Positions 45,365-56,203 of a DNA stretch of 64,000 bases are shown piece after piece. Numbering within the stretch: the first letter of the stretch is position 1; each line of letters opens with the position of its first letter. The notes beneath the pieces were generated by a model, which searched no databases, was not told the DNA's origin, and saw only the letters and a list, made by a program, of their open reading frames with translations. This DNA comes from Phialocephala subalpina (lineage: Eukaryota; Ascomycota; Leotiomycetes; Helotiales; Mollisiaceae). The position numbers were made by a program, and so were the translations under genes. The stretch covers positions 2,460,562 to 2,524,561 of the forward strand of contig FJOG01000001.1 in NCBI GenBank assembly GCA_900073065.1. The letters are read 5' to 3'.

Positions 45365-46048
45365 TGACTGTCGGCTTCATAAAGGTTTATTATTTTCCGT
45401 TCTTGGAATGAGGGGAAGGAGAATGGAGGTAGCCTTGTAGTGAAAGGATTTGGTTTCATGAAAGCATTATGGTGTTGTGTTAGGGGAGAGTTGCTGGGAA
45501 TGAAGATGATTGGCTGGAATTTAGCGATGCAACTTCATCGTTGTAAAAGGCAGTCGTACTCATTCCCTGGTTCGAACAGCGAGAAAGACTTGGCCACTCG
45601 AAAACAATCGAGCAATCGAGCAAACCGCAGATCTTGAAGCTCTACAAGTGTGGGGAAACAAGCGAGCGCAATAGGGGTCGTGTTCAGTCTCCACTCTACT
45701 GGTTTTGACCCCTGAGCCATCGTGACAACACTTCCACAATGAGATGACTTCAACTTCTAAACCATTTCATCATTGACAACACATAATGGCAAAAAGGAAA
45801 AGCTCATGGTCGTATTCGTAAAATAAATTCTGATGTCCAATGATAATTTGATAACAACCATAACTTCCGTGTAGATGGTGACGTGATAGATTCGAGCTGC
45901 TAGTGGATATCCACTTTGATGATGTTAACATCAAGCTCACCTGAAATACCAGACCTCAGCATCTGGATCCTCCTCTTCCTCATTCATCTTTCAAACAATC
46001 GAAATTCGAACGTAAAGTTTCCAAAAGAAACAGAAAACAACCGCTAAA
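45365..46048. other. Divergent intergenic region
   Basis: About 680 bp between the minus-strand membrane protein and the DGAIG-repeat gene. It should contain both promoters. No gene-like frame seen. Confidence 0.45.
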
Positions 46049-47125
46049 ATGGACGGAGACCAAACAGCAAAGACCTTCGACGAGGGCGCCAACTCGGCCA
46101 TCAAGTCCATGAACGATACGGATGGAATCCATGAGGTTTCTCATCGTGCTGTACGTTCCCTTTTCCCTCCACTTCTCCTATATCTTCACCATCCATCGCT
46201 GACAACTATGCCTCCAGGAACCAGCTGGCGAGAAAACCACCGGCACCGGAACATCCGCCTTCAACAAAGACGGCGCCATAGGCTCAGCATTCAAAGCCGA
46301 CGGAGCAATCGGTGGGACAGCAGATAAGATCGGGGGACCGCTTGCGCAGGATGGGGCGATTGGGTGGGTGTCTTCTTTTTCTCCTTTTGTCAACCCGAAG
46401 AATATGAGATTGGAGAATGGTCCTTTGGTTCAGTCTCGGAGTATAGAAAGGAAGACGGAGACGAGAAGAAATATATATGGAGGTGCATATGGAAAGAAGC
46501 GTGTACCGCCTCCTCCTCTGTTCTCTGCGACTCCATCTTTCCTCGAAGGAAGACGAGATCGGCTTGCAGCTGCACCGTGCCTTTCGCCTTCATCATCGGA
46601 AGGGAGTAGGAGGGGCAGTGAGGCGTATGAGAGCGAAGTTGAGGAGGGGAAGAGATGGGTTGAGGAGTTGTTAGGGGAGATGCCTAATGTCGCTTGATCC
46701 CTTCTGTCATTTTCGCGATCGTATGATGTTTTCTTGCCCGTGTTTTTGAGTTCGAGCGTTTGGTGTTCTGGTGTTGCAAAGCTAGCCACAGCGTTGCATT
46801 TCAAGGAGTTGAGGCTGTGGGGCGATCAAACCACAGGACCGAACTTTCTTTCCGAGATTTCGGGACGGAAGCGCGTTTTGTTCTCGGACAACCGAAAGGA
46901 CCATTCTATGAAACGATCCAAGTTTGGAGTTTGGCATTTGGCATTTGGCATGGGATGAAGATGAGATGAACAGAACAGGTGACGAGGGAAGTGGCCCGAA
47001 AGGGTGAGATGTGGGGAGCACGCAATTGAAATGAATATTTGCTAATATGTTGCGTGAACAGGAAAATTTTTAATGCGGATGGTGCGATTGGAGGTCGTGT
47101 TCAGGAGACTTTGGGGAAGCAATAG
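46049..47125 (+). CDS. Small DGAIG-repeat protein
   Basis: 103-aa protein from exons 46049-46150, 46218-46363 and 47062-47125; phases 0 and 2 agree. After an acidic N-terminus (MDGDQTAKTFDEGANSAIKS) it contains four DGAIG units: NKDGAIGSAF, KADGAIGGTA, AQDGAIGK and NADGAIGGR, interleaved with GGTADKIGGP, and ends QETLGKQ. Short Gly-rich repeat proteins of this pattern recur in Pezizomycotina, usually without assigned function. The second intron (46364-47061, 698 bp) is far longer than any other in the window, and its first 330 bases are an open continuation of exon 2 up to TGA at about 46697, so an alternative unspliced product of about 194 aa is possible. Confidence 0.65.
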
Positions 47126-47502
47126 ATGGGAGGATTGATTGCGCTTCGGGTCTTTCTTCACTTGAGATGAGACGAGACGTGATGATTGGATGCAAGGAGA
47201 TTGAACGAGTCGCGACAATACAAAAATGAAGAGACGAACAGTGTAAAAATTACGTAGTTTAGTCATTCAATCATTCCATACACACTTTTATCAAATCTGC
47301 TTCCCTACATACTCCTAGGGTATTTCAAGAAACAGAAGCAGAGGCTGATAGATTCAAACAAGATTACCTTCACGTGGTTGAAGCAAAACGCCGCCATTTT
47401 CATGCAACAGATCCAGTATATGCATCCATTTCCCCGGTGTTGTTTAACCTACACACTATATTACCACACACAATTCCATCCCATATCGTACCGGTATTTT
47501 GT
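47126..47502. other. Convergent intergenic region
   Basis: About 375 bp between the DGAIG gene and the 3' end of the Kre9/Knh1-like gene; holds both 3' UTRs, nothing else recognised. Confidence 0.5.
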
Positions 47503-48296
47503 TTACAAAGCGAAAGCAAGAACCAATCCTCCGATCATGGCCAAAGAGCCGGAAGCGAGGTTTGCGACGGCTGCGTTGGTGGTTGCTGTGGCCGCGCCGC
47601 TGGATGTAGCTGTCGCAGAGCCGGTCTTGGATGCAGTTGCTCCGGAACCAGTGGTGGTAGAGAGGACAATTGAGGTGGATGAGTTTCCAGTTGGCTTGGA
47701 GGAGGAAGCGGTGGAGAGGGTGGTCGCGTTGTAGGAAGAGCTCTTGGCGGTGTATGAGGAGGTGATGTTGGCAGAGGTAGAGAGGGCGGATGTGGAGTAT
47801 GCGGATCCCGTGCTGAGGGTCTTGGTCACGGTCGAAGCTGAACCAGTAGCGCTTCCTGAGGTGGAGGAGCTTGAGCTGCCGGTGATGTGGAAGGGGAAGG
47901 AGTATTGGAAGATGGTGGAGTCGGAGTCGAGGGTGAGCTTGAATCCGAATGTCGCGAACGAGCCGATCGAAGATGGGATGGCCCAGCTGTACTTTCCGTC
48001 CGAATTTGCGATTCCAGCTAGAAGATTGTTAGTTGGTTTAGAAGAACAATTGACGCGTCGAACATACCCTTGATCACATCGCCCAATTCAAGAGTGGCTG
48101 GAGTGGCGCCTTGGAGAAGGGTGATGGTGACAGTGTCGGAGCTGTAGTTCGCACTTGGGTCCCAGACAATGTTCAAGGTCGAACCTGCAGCCACGTTCTG
48201 GTCTTGAGTTGGGGCCGTGATAGGATCGAAGCCGGTAGTTTGTGCGCAAGCAGAGGCGACGAGTGCCAAAGTGGCAGAGATGGTAGAGAAACGCAT
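47503..48296 (-). CDS. Kre9/Knh1-like GPI-anchored cell-surface protein
   Basis: About 247 aa, exons (descending) 48296-48068 and 48017-47503, with a 50-bp phase-1 intron. It has a signal peptide (MRFSTISATLALVASACAQT), then a Kre9/Knh1-type domain of about 100 residues (FDPITAPTQDQNVAAGSTL, with the NIVWDPS and ITLLQG strands and later GKYSWAIPSS and GFKLTLDSDSTI). A Ser/Thr-rich O-glycosylation region of about 110 residues follows, and then a C-terminal hydrophobic tail (LASGSLAMIGGLVLAFAL) after a small-residue stretch, as in GPI-anchored proteins. Such proteins sit in the cell wall or outer leaflet and are often linked to beta-glucan or surface adhesion. Confidence 0.85.
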
Positions 48297-51200
48297 TATG
48301 AAGATTGAGAACTGAAGAAGAAAGCTAAAGAGCGTGGTGTATCGAAGATACAAAGAGTGATAGACTGGAGGATTAACGGTGGTGAATCAACAGAATGGTG
48401 GCAGGAAGAAGAATGGGAGGAAGCTGGGGGATATTATAGAGATCCGCCACGAGCCGAGAGCGCCATGAACTTAGCTGGAAGTAGTTAAAATCCGTACTGG
48501 GGACCAGCATTGAGGGCATTTTGAGGAGAGCGGGCCAGGCCAGGCATCATTGGCCCCGTTGGGGTGGGAAGGGGTGGAAAAGGAGAGCAGCTCATTTCGT
48601 TAGTGACAGGGGGGTATGACTGAGCTGAATTTGGGAGAGCGCCAACAGAGGGGCGCAGTACAAATAGTGCAAATTGTGAAAACAATATAACGTTGCGAGC
48701 GCAGTAATGCAACCCTTCGCTCGAGTGAGCCTTGTATTGGGAGAATATATTGAGCTGACACACATGTTGTGCGCCAAATATGGAGGTCTTGGAGGATGTT
48801 CGACCTCGAGTCGTGGTTATCGCGAGGTCCGACTGAGGTTTTGGTTGCTGTGCCCACCCCGGACATTTTAGAGTTGTTTTATGCAGGTTAACCTAATTGA
48901 GCTTTATGCAAGCAAGCTTAAATCTCTCTTGACGGCGTTTGGTGCCTTTAGTGTCAGGCACAGCGCCGTGGTTCCTGGACCAAATTACGCTTAACCCATT
49001 TTGCGGGCGAGGCCACGGCCGACAGCAGCATGGCAAGCGTGCGCTGAAACGCCGTCACCCTTTCTTTTGGCAGGCACGCTGCCGTCACATTCAGAAATCT
49101 GGAGTGCATCGTATGGAGTCTTACAGACAGCCACAAATCTGCGCACAATGGCATTTCCCAGAGCTGAAAGCCGTTGCTGGAGGAGAGGCTGTTTCTGCAG
49201 CCTCACATTCGATCGACAAAACTCGCTCAGAAATTGGCAACTAATTTGGACCCACCCAGCCACTAAGATTAAAGTTATTTCCTTAGCTTTTCTAGCGCAA
49301 ATCCTTCACAACCGAGATTTTCGTGACGGAGCGAGCAAATCTGCCACTCACGAGGCCGAGATGGTGATCGCGTCTTACTCGGGGTACGTGATGTCAACGT
49401 CGCTATCCGCGAAAAACGCCTCGAACTGCATATTATCGGAGATACTCGTACGCCCAGCAAGGCTCTCAGCCCCAAGCAGCCTTCAAGTGAAGCGCCGAAA
49501 CCTCACTGGCGGCCAGCGAGTTGTGTGAAAATTGTACATGTTTAAGGATGAGACAGCTCTAGAATCACTGACGACCCCTCCTTGTGAAGTTCATGAGGCT
49601 GGGGGTACAAGGCTGAGATTGAATGGGTGGTCAAGAGGGCCGACTCACCTATTTTGGTATGTTGCTACCAGGTGACTGGAATCTCTCCGAGGAATGCTCG
49701 AGTGAGGCAAGGCGGGGAAGCTTCTTAAGGGCACCATGGAATGCAAAGTCTAGATCAGCAATAAGTGAGCGAGCAAGAAGCTTGTCCCACGGCAGATCAA
49801 CATTTGACAAAGTCTTCGCGAATCTGTCAGAAAGCTTCGATGTTTTTCATATCAATTCTTGATAATTCGGTCAGCCAATAATCCCCCCCCCCCGAAGAGC
49901 ATTCGTGGGCACCGGCTGCAATGAGAAGGGACGAGTTGCCCAAGATGAAAGAGGGGATCTCATTCATTCAGCGCTTGTATCCACGACTCGATAACCCATT
50001 TTAGCAAATCGTGGTCCTCCTTTTCTTCAGCGAAGAACAAAACTTGTGTCTCCCAGCTGCAAGGCCATCTTATGATCCAGCCTGTCGGTCATTCTGCTGG
50101 CAGGTGCTATGTTACTACAGTCATTTTTCAGCAAATTATTTTGCAGTTCAAAGTCATCGAGCTATTGCTTTCCATAAAGGCAAAGTCTACACAGAATCTT
50201 CGGCCATTTGGGCCTCAACGCTTCGAATACCGCGGACAGGCTATGCCATGGGGTACAGTCAAGCAATCGCTCTTCCATCCCGTCACAGCGAATTAGCTCT
50301 GAATTTGAGACTCATGATACTGGACCCTCCCTGCTTACTACATCAACTCGTTCATCTTCACTGTCGCTCGTACCTGCATCAAATCCTTCTACTTTATGTC
50401 ATATTTGAGCGAGCCGTCCCTTGCGCATGCGCACGAGAGCTCGGAAACTTTGGCCAACGGGAGTTGATGCTCTTCGTGGACTTGACCAGCTGTGATGATA
50501 GCTTCTAGCAGCAAAACAATATCTGGGCCCACTGGACACTCATTGTCGTAATCGTTTTGAAATTCAAAGGACCGCATTCCTTTCTGTAACGTCCCAATCT
50601 CTCCAAATTCTTCATCCTACTTGAATTCACTTTGTATGTCCATTTTCATGAGGATACTAAATTCACTTTAAGCGCTATATCTTTGTTGCATGTCAGGATG
50701 TCCAGCAGCATTCCAGACATTGATTTGGAATTTTAGAGGTTTGTTTCTTGTCGTAACATTTCATAAAAGACTTGGATATTGGAATTTGTTATTATGGATC
50801 TACTACTTCGTAGGTATTGAAATATAAAGTGAGCCCAAAGTTCCGCCAGAGTGGGAACAAAATTTCCGCTCCACTCCGCCTTCCACTCTGGGCGGCGGCA
50901 TCTCGTTGAAGTCCCGCTCTCAGAAATACACTTATAATGTTCGCATGAGGCAGGGACATGGGCATTCGACCAAGCGGGATTCAACGCCGAGAATGTCGCT
51001 AAAAAGTCAGACGAGTGGCAAATCCTTAGCTCGCCTTAAGAGTCAATGTCCAGAATGTCCTCGGAACTTCGACGCACAACAATGCTACAAAAGCTCAATG
51101 TCCCAAATGCTGCTGGATTCGTCGACCTGCAACAAACCCTTCTCTGGCAATCTGTTGCAGATCGCAAGTATCAATGCCACTTCCCCGTTGGCCGAACGTT

Positions 51201-51992
51201 AACAGGAGCTGAATCAAGCAAAATCGGGCCTGGCGGCTCCAACCAACAGCGACCTGCATGCTCTCGATTGTTCCTTCCCCGCCACTCATTTTCTCCATCA
51301 TTTGACAGGTTCTTCACCTGCAGCCACGGCCATCCCCATCAACAAATCTGCAATGCACCTTCTGTCACCTTCCTTCTTTATGGAGCCGCTTATCCGTGGC
51401 CCAAGAGGGCATTTCCATGCTATCAGAATATGGGACGATGATTGGACAACCGTCTCGGAATTGATTCTGAATCTGTACAAGTGTACAACTGGAAAGAAGA
51501 GCACGAACTTCTCAGCCTTACCAAAGTGCCTCGACATGCACCCCGATTATTTGTTTTTAGGATGTTCGCGACGCGTGAGAGAGGATAGATACCCCGCTCG
51601 CCCCATTTCTGAGTTGTTTCTTCCCATTTCTCTTCTTTTTCCTGTTGTCTTTTTTTGCTTGAAGCTTTTCGTTATATGCGATGATCTCTCGTTTTGTCGC
51701 GATTTGCAAGCAGCCTCGTCTGGCCAAGAAGATCACTGTGGGCAGTGAGGCCAGGGTTAAGGCCTGTGTTGCTCGAGGCTGAAGATGAGTCCTCCGAGTC
51801 GTCAACAGAGGCCGGGACCTGGGAAAAGTGGAAAAAGGACACAATCCGAAGGCGTTTCTGGCAAAGGCAAGGCTCAGGCACATAATCGGAGAGTAAGCTG
51901 GTCTATCATGTCTTGCACCTTCGTCTCTTAGATTCAAAACAGATTACTGACCATATTCTGGATAGAAGAGTAATGCCGGACAAACGCATCCT
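48297..51992. other. Gene-poor 3.7-kb stretch
   Basis: The first 150 bp are the promoter of the Kre9/Knh1-like gene. The rest has many short overlapping frames on both strands (for example 49001-49528 and 51302-51748) without family motifs, signal peptides or sensible intron signals, so none is called. A C homopolymer occurs near 49887-49894. The region may be a decayed repeat or gene relic, but I cannot identify one. Confidence 0.4.
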
Positions 51993-54496
51993 ATGCAACG
52001 ATTTCTTGTCGAAGATCCATATGCAGCCTGCAAATCGCCCGCTGGATTCACTACCGCTTCGGATTCCAACTCCAACATCCACACGAGTGTATATCGACAT
52101 TTGAAGAATGTGGTTGGCAATCAAGAATTTAGGCTTTTGATTGTTGGCAAAGGTGCAGGGACAGACAGGATCAAATGCAAGCTTACTTATTCGAATCTGC
52201 AAAACCCACCTGTCTACACAGCTCTTTCATACACCTGGCTCAACTCCCACTATCATTCTTACGCAGAGTCACAAGAACCCGAGGGGGAAAGTTCTATCTG
52301 GGTCAATAAGCATCGCTTTACTGTCGCTCCAAACCTACGTGCTGCTTTGTGGCATCTTCGAAGCTCGACAGAGCCAAAAACTTTCTGGATCGATAAAATT
52401 TGCGTAGACCAGACGAACATAAACGTGAGTAGACTACTCTGTCCTTCCTTTGTTAGGTCGCCAGGACATAGAGGTGCTTCCTAGTCAGATGCAAATCGCC
52501 TGATGGTCTCCCGCAAGATTTACAGCTCAAGAATGCTGATCTCGATTCACGTGCACAGGAAAGAAGTCATCAAGTACAACTAATGTATGAAATCTACCGA
52601 AGGGCAGCAAACGTCATTGCCTGGCTCGGTATAAGCTACGATCGCAGCTCGCATGTATTCAACCTCATTCGCACCATTGCTCGAGAGCCGGATTATGGCC
52701 AACGACGACACATGTTCCTTCGTGAGTTTAATTCTCCAGAGAGTAAATTCGCCGAAGCTTACAGGAAGCTGTTCCAGCGGACATAGTAAGTCATGAACTC
52801 CTGTTAGGTGATCTCCAGAAGTGGCGAAGACGTCTGCCAATCGAGTCCAGTGTACGACATCCTTTCTAATTCGACTGGTGATTAGTTGGTACCGCACATG
52901 GATAATACAAGAGGTCGTTGCCGCCGCAGATGTTTCTATTCAAAGTGGCGAAGACATTGTACCTTGGAATGCCCTCGTCGATTTTCAAAGCTGGCTGATA
53001 AATGAATGCTGGCCGCCAGTACAAGCGGGTACAGCTTTCATGCCTCAGACAGGAAGGGAGGCCGCTTCCTTTGAGCGAATGAAGACCTATCTCATTAGCG
53101 CCGATGTCGATCGTTTCGGTCACCTTTCAGTGCTCCGTTATGCAGCATTAACGATGAATTTCAACAATATCAGTCTAACATTGGAGTCTCTACTACTTCA
53201 TCACTGGGGCGCCGTTGCAATGGACCCCAAGGACAAAATATTTGCTATCATTAGATTGGCGTCCAATGGGCATGAGTACTTTCGGTTGACTTCCGGAGGA
53301 GATCAGAATAAGATGGAGGTGGACTACAAGATGTCTGTGCTGGAACTCTTTACATATATCGCGAGGAGAACGATCGAACTGACCGGCAAGCTCTCAATCA
53401 TACTTCCTCGAAGGGGTCCTGGACGTCCAAAGCATAAGCTACCATCATGGTGTACAGACTGGAGTTCTTCTGAGCCGGCCTCTAAACTAGGGAACTGGCA
53501 CGACGTACACCCGTTTCAAGTATATGAAAAAAGTCGGAGTTACTATGCCTCAGGACTCGACTCAAGAGCTCAGGTACGATATGGCGGGACAAGACGATCA
53601 CTAATAGCGAAAGGTTTCGTGTTAGATGATGTCTCTACGATATCCCAATATGACACGCAACCTGAAGCTCCAAAATCCAAGCAACATTCTTCGTCTTTCT
53701 GGAGCTTCATGGACTGTTTTGGATTTACAGTAAGTGCCTGTCTCTTATAATATTGCTGCTCGATCCTCCTTCGTTTGTGAAATATGGAGATACGGATCTG
53801 CTCTTCATACTCTTTATTACTTTATGACTGGAGAGCAAACACTGACTGATACATTCACTGTAGCGTCGTCGTCGTCGTCGTCCAACTCATCCACCACCAG
53901 AAGGAGAACTAGAGCACTGGTACTCTGTCCATCGTAGCACACTTCGATCGACCTTCATCCGCGGTGTTAGGAACGGTAGCATTCCCGAAGGGAGAGACAG
54001 CTTCCGAAAGTTCTGTCGGGAACAGCACACCAATTTCTTCTGGATCCTCCACCGCGCTACCAACATCCTCTCTCACGAAGTGCCCCATAGAAACAGATCA
54101 GCGGACACTCGCGAATTTCTCCAAAGGTGGAACTACTGTGGAGATATCCCGTCCAGGTACTCTGAGTACCCTGGGAGGACGATGACGGATGATCTGAGAA
54201 ATGTGTGTGGTGATATGGGGGAGATAGCGATCAATGAGAATTATACTAATTTTTTTGTTACAAGAGGGGGAGCGTTGGGACTGGGGCCGACGGGGATGTT
54301 GGAGAATGATAGGGTGGTGGTGTTGTTCGGGTGCGATGTTCCGGTCGTGTTGAGACGGAGAGAAGGGAGAAGAGAGTGTTATACCATTGTTGGGCAGTGT
54401 TATATCGCTGGTGCTATGCATGGTGAGTGGGCGGCGAAACAGAGGGAAAGTTGGGGGGATGATTTGAGTAGGTATCCGGAGTTTGAGATTCGATGA
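51993..54496 (+). CDS. HET-domain (heterokaryon incompatibility) protein
   Basis: About 711 aa from exons 51993-52424, 52559-52785, 52886-53729 and 53864-54496; all phases agree. The HET domain covers about residues 75-240: VYTALSYTW, FWIDKICVDQTN, QVQLMYEIYRRAANVIAWLG and RTWIIQEVV, followed by MDPKDKIFAIIRLAS. HET proteins set off vegetative-incompatibility cell death when unlike strains fuse. The C-terminal part is the usual variable region; near its end MLENDRVVVLFGCDVPVVLR resembles the beta-rich tail common in HET proteins. Exon 4 begins with six CGT codons directly at the splice acceptor (Arg6). An alternative acceptor 33 bp upstream is possible for exon 2. This copy is intact, unlike the one at 42.5 kb. 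Confidence 0.85.
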
Positions 54497-55059
54497 GGGC
54501 TGAGCATAGACAAGAGGGGTTGGCTTGGAGAGTGGGTTTGAAGGTTTGTATGTCAATGGGATGGCGTCCTGGTTTGCTGGATTACCTAGGTACCTGTGGA
54601 TAGGGGCCTCGCTTCGGCTCGGTTAGGCACTTTCCAGGAGTTCGATGCAGGTGGGTTTTCTCTGGGACAGGCTGGTTCTGGAGATGGATTGGATATACGC
54701 GGCGCTGGTATATACCCTCGGAGTTGTGGCTGCTTATATTACGATTGATGATTCATGACGATTCGGAGCAATGCGTTACTTTTGGGAAGACCAAGTAATG
54801 TAGAAACAACAGGGATAGACATCTCATACAGTGAGATGGCATATGATAACGATTTACGAATAATGAACTCTATTTGACAGCTGAGGAAGTTATGATTCTT
54901 CTGATACTTCTTCCAAGCAATAATAATACGTCTTCTTAGGCGTGGACCAGAAAGTTCAACGCTTGAAAGATCACTCTTCCTAGCCTGTCTACCTCGAAGG
55001 ATCGAAATATCTCAGTCTTACAAACCTCAACAAGAGCTACTTCTCATCCCAGAATTCGC
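54497..55059. other. Convergent intergenic region
   Basis: About 560 bp between the HET gene and the 3' end of the next minus-strand gene. No feature recognised. Confidence 0.5.
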
Positions 55060-55752
55060 TCATTGAATCTCGGACTCGAACTGCTGCTTGAAGTGCTTCA
55101 GCATGCAAGGTCGCTTCAGCAAGCCAAGATAGCCAATCACATTACCCAATTCCTCAGAGTTGGCTGCGAACTCTGGACCTGGAGCTGCGTCAATAATGGG
55201 CAGCGTTACGGAGCAAATAATCATCAGCGGCACGCCAAGCACCTTTACGACTACGTTGGCAGGTGGTGCGATAACGACAGTTACGAGTATTTCATTCACG
55301 ACAATGACTGCGGAGAAAATACCAGTGTCGGTCACCAATGCAGGATGCTCGGTGGTTGTCTCGACAATCTCGTCGAGTTCGGCTTGGACGTGACTTCTCC
55401 TTGCGTCATCCATGCTGTCTCTTTCAGGCATCGGTGACTTGCGCCGAGGCCTCTCGTGGTACACTCGTTCGTATACATGGTCATCGAACCTTTGGGCGCG
55501 ATGGCGCAAAATCTCTTTTTCGAGATCGAGTTGTTCGTAACGCCTCCTTGAGGCTTCCAAAGGGTCTATTCCAGGCATTGATGACATGGGCGGAGGGGGT
55601 CTCTCGCCGTACGCTCGGTCATACATATGGTCGTCGAAACGAACTACTGGCGGCGATCGAGGTCGATGGCGTTTATATGTACGAGTTGAGTATATCTCCG
55701 GCATGTTGTCGAACTCCCTCTCCTCCCTCGTCATTCTTGTGCTAAAGTCCAT
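55060..55752 (-). CDS. Hypothetical protein with internal repeat and hydrophobic C-terminal half
   Basis: ATG at 55752 opens 230 codons. The N-terminal half is charged and contains two copies of a roughly 50-residue unit: VRFDDHMYDRAYGERPPPPM with LEASRRRYEQ, and QRFDDHVYERVYHERPRRKS with MDDARRSHVQ. The second half changes abruptly to Val/Ile-rich sequence (IFSAVIVVNEILVTVVIAPP and VKVLGVPLMIICSVTLPIID). Either this is one protein with membrane-associated segments, or the repeat exon ends near residue 130 and the remainder is spurious read-through. No family is recognised, but repeat conservation supports coding of the first half. Confidence 0.5.
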   Translation of the reverse strand: MDFSTRMTREEREFDNMPEIYSTRTYKRHRPRSPPVVRFDDHMYDRAYGERPPPPMSSMPGIDPLEASRRRYEQLDLEKEILRHRAQRFDDHVYERVYHERPRRKSPMPERDSMDDARRSHVQAELDEIVETTTEHPALVTDTGIFSAVIVVNEILVTVVIAPPANVVVKVLGVPLMIICSVTLPIIDAAPGPEFAANSEELGNVIGYLGLLKRPCMLKHFKQQFESEIQ

Positions 55753-56203
55753 ACTTGTGTTTTAGTTTGCTAACATGCAGGACAGCGAAAAGAGGGCTCA
55801 CTCATGAGGTTGATGCTATAGGTGATAAACAGCCGCATTCCCGCGACGTCCGGGGGTCATTTCAGCTCGAATGCTGATGCACCACATCCGGGTCCAGCAA
55901 AGGGTTTCTCATAGGATGGAATAGTACTGTGGCGTCGATACTTCCCAATCAGTCGAGCGAAGCAATCTTTCTAGGAAAATGCCTCATATCCAACCAACTG
56001 AACGTCGGACAGCATTGCATGGCTCGCGTCAAGATTAATAAGCCAGTTGAAAAAGGTCAACATGATCGGCCACGCATACAGGACCAATTCTCCCATCCAG
56101 CTTCCAGCTGACCTCTGAAATAGATTCTTTCTTCTTCTTCTCTGGACATGTCCACCTGGTCTCGCAAATGTGAGTAGCCTAATCGCTACCAGGAGTTTTG
56201 TCA
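55753..56203. other. Divergent intergenic region
   Basis: About 450 bp upstream of both the repeat-containing gene and the 56.2-kb pseudogene. No feature recognised. Confidence 0.45.

Noticed and set aside
49001..49528. 175-codon plus-strand frame
   Set aside because: Arg/Ser/Ala-rich without domain and overlapped by equally long antisense frames.
49887..49894. C homopolymer
   Set aside because: A short homopolymer with no structural context; possibly a sequencing or assembly effect.
51302..51748. 148-codon plus-strand frame upstream of the HET gene
   Set aside because: Starts at a non-ATG codon, lacks any motif, and does not join the HET frame by a plausible intron.
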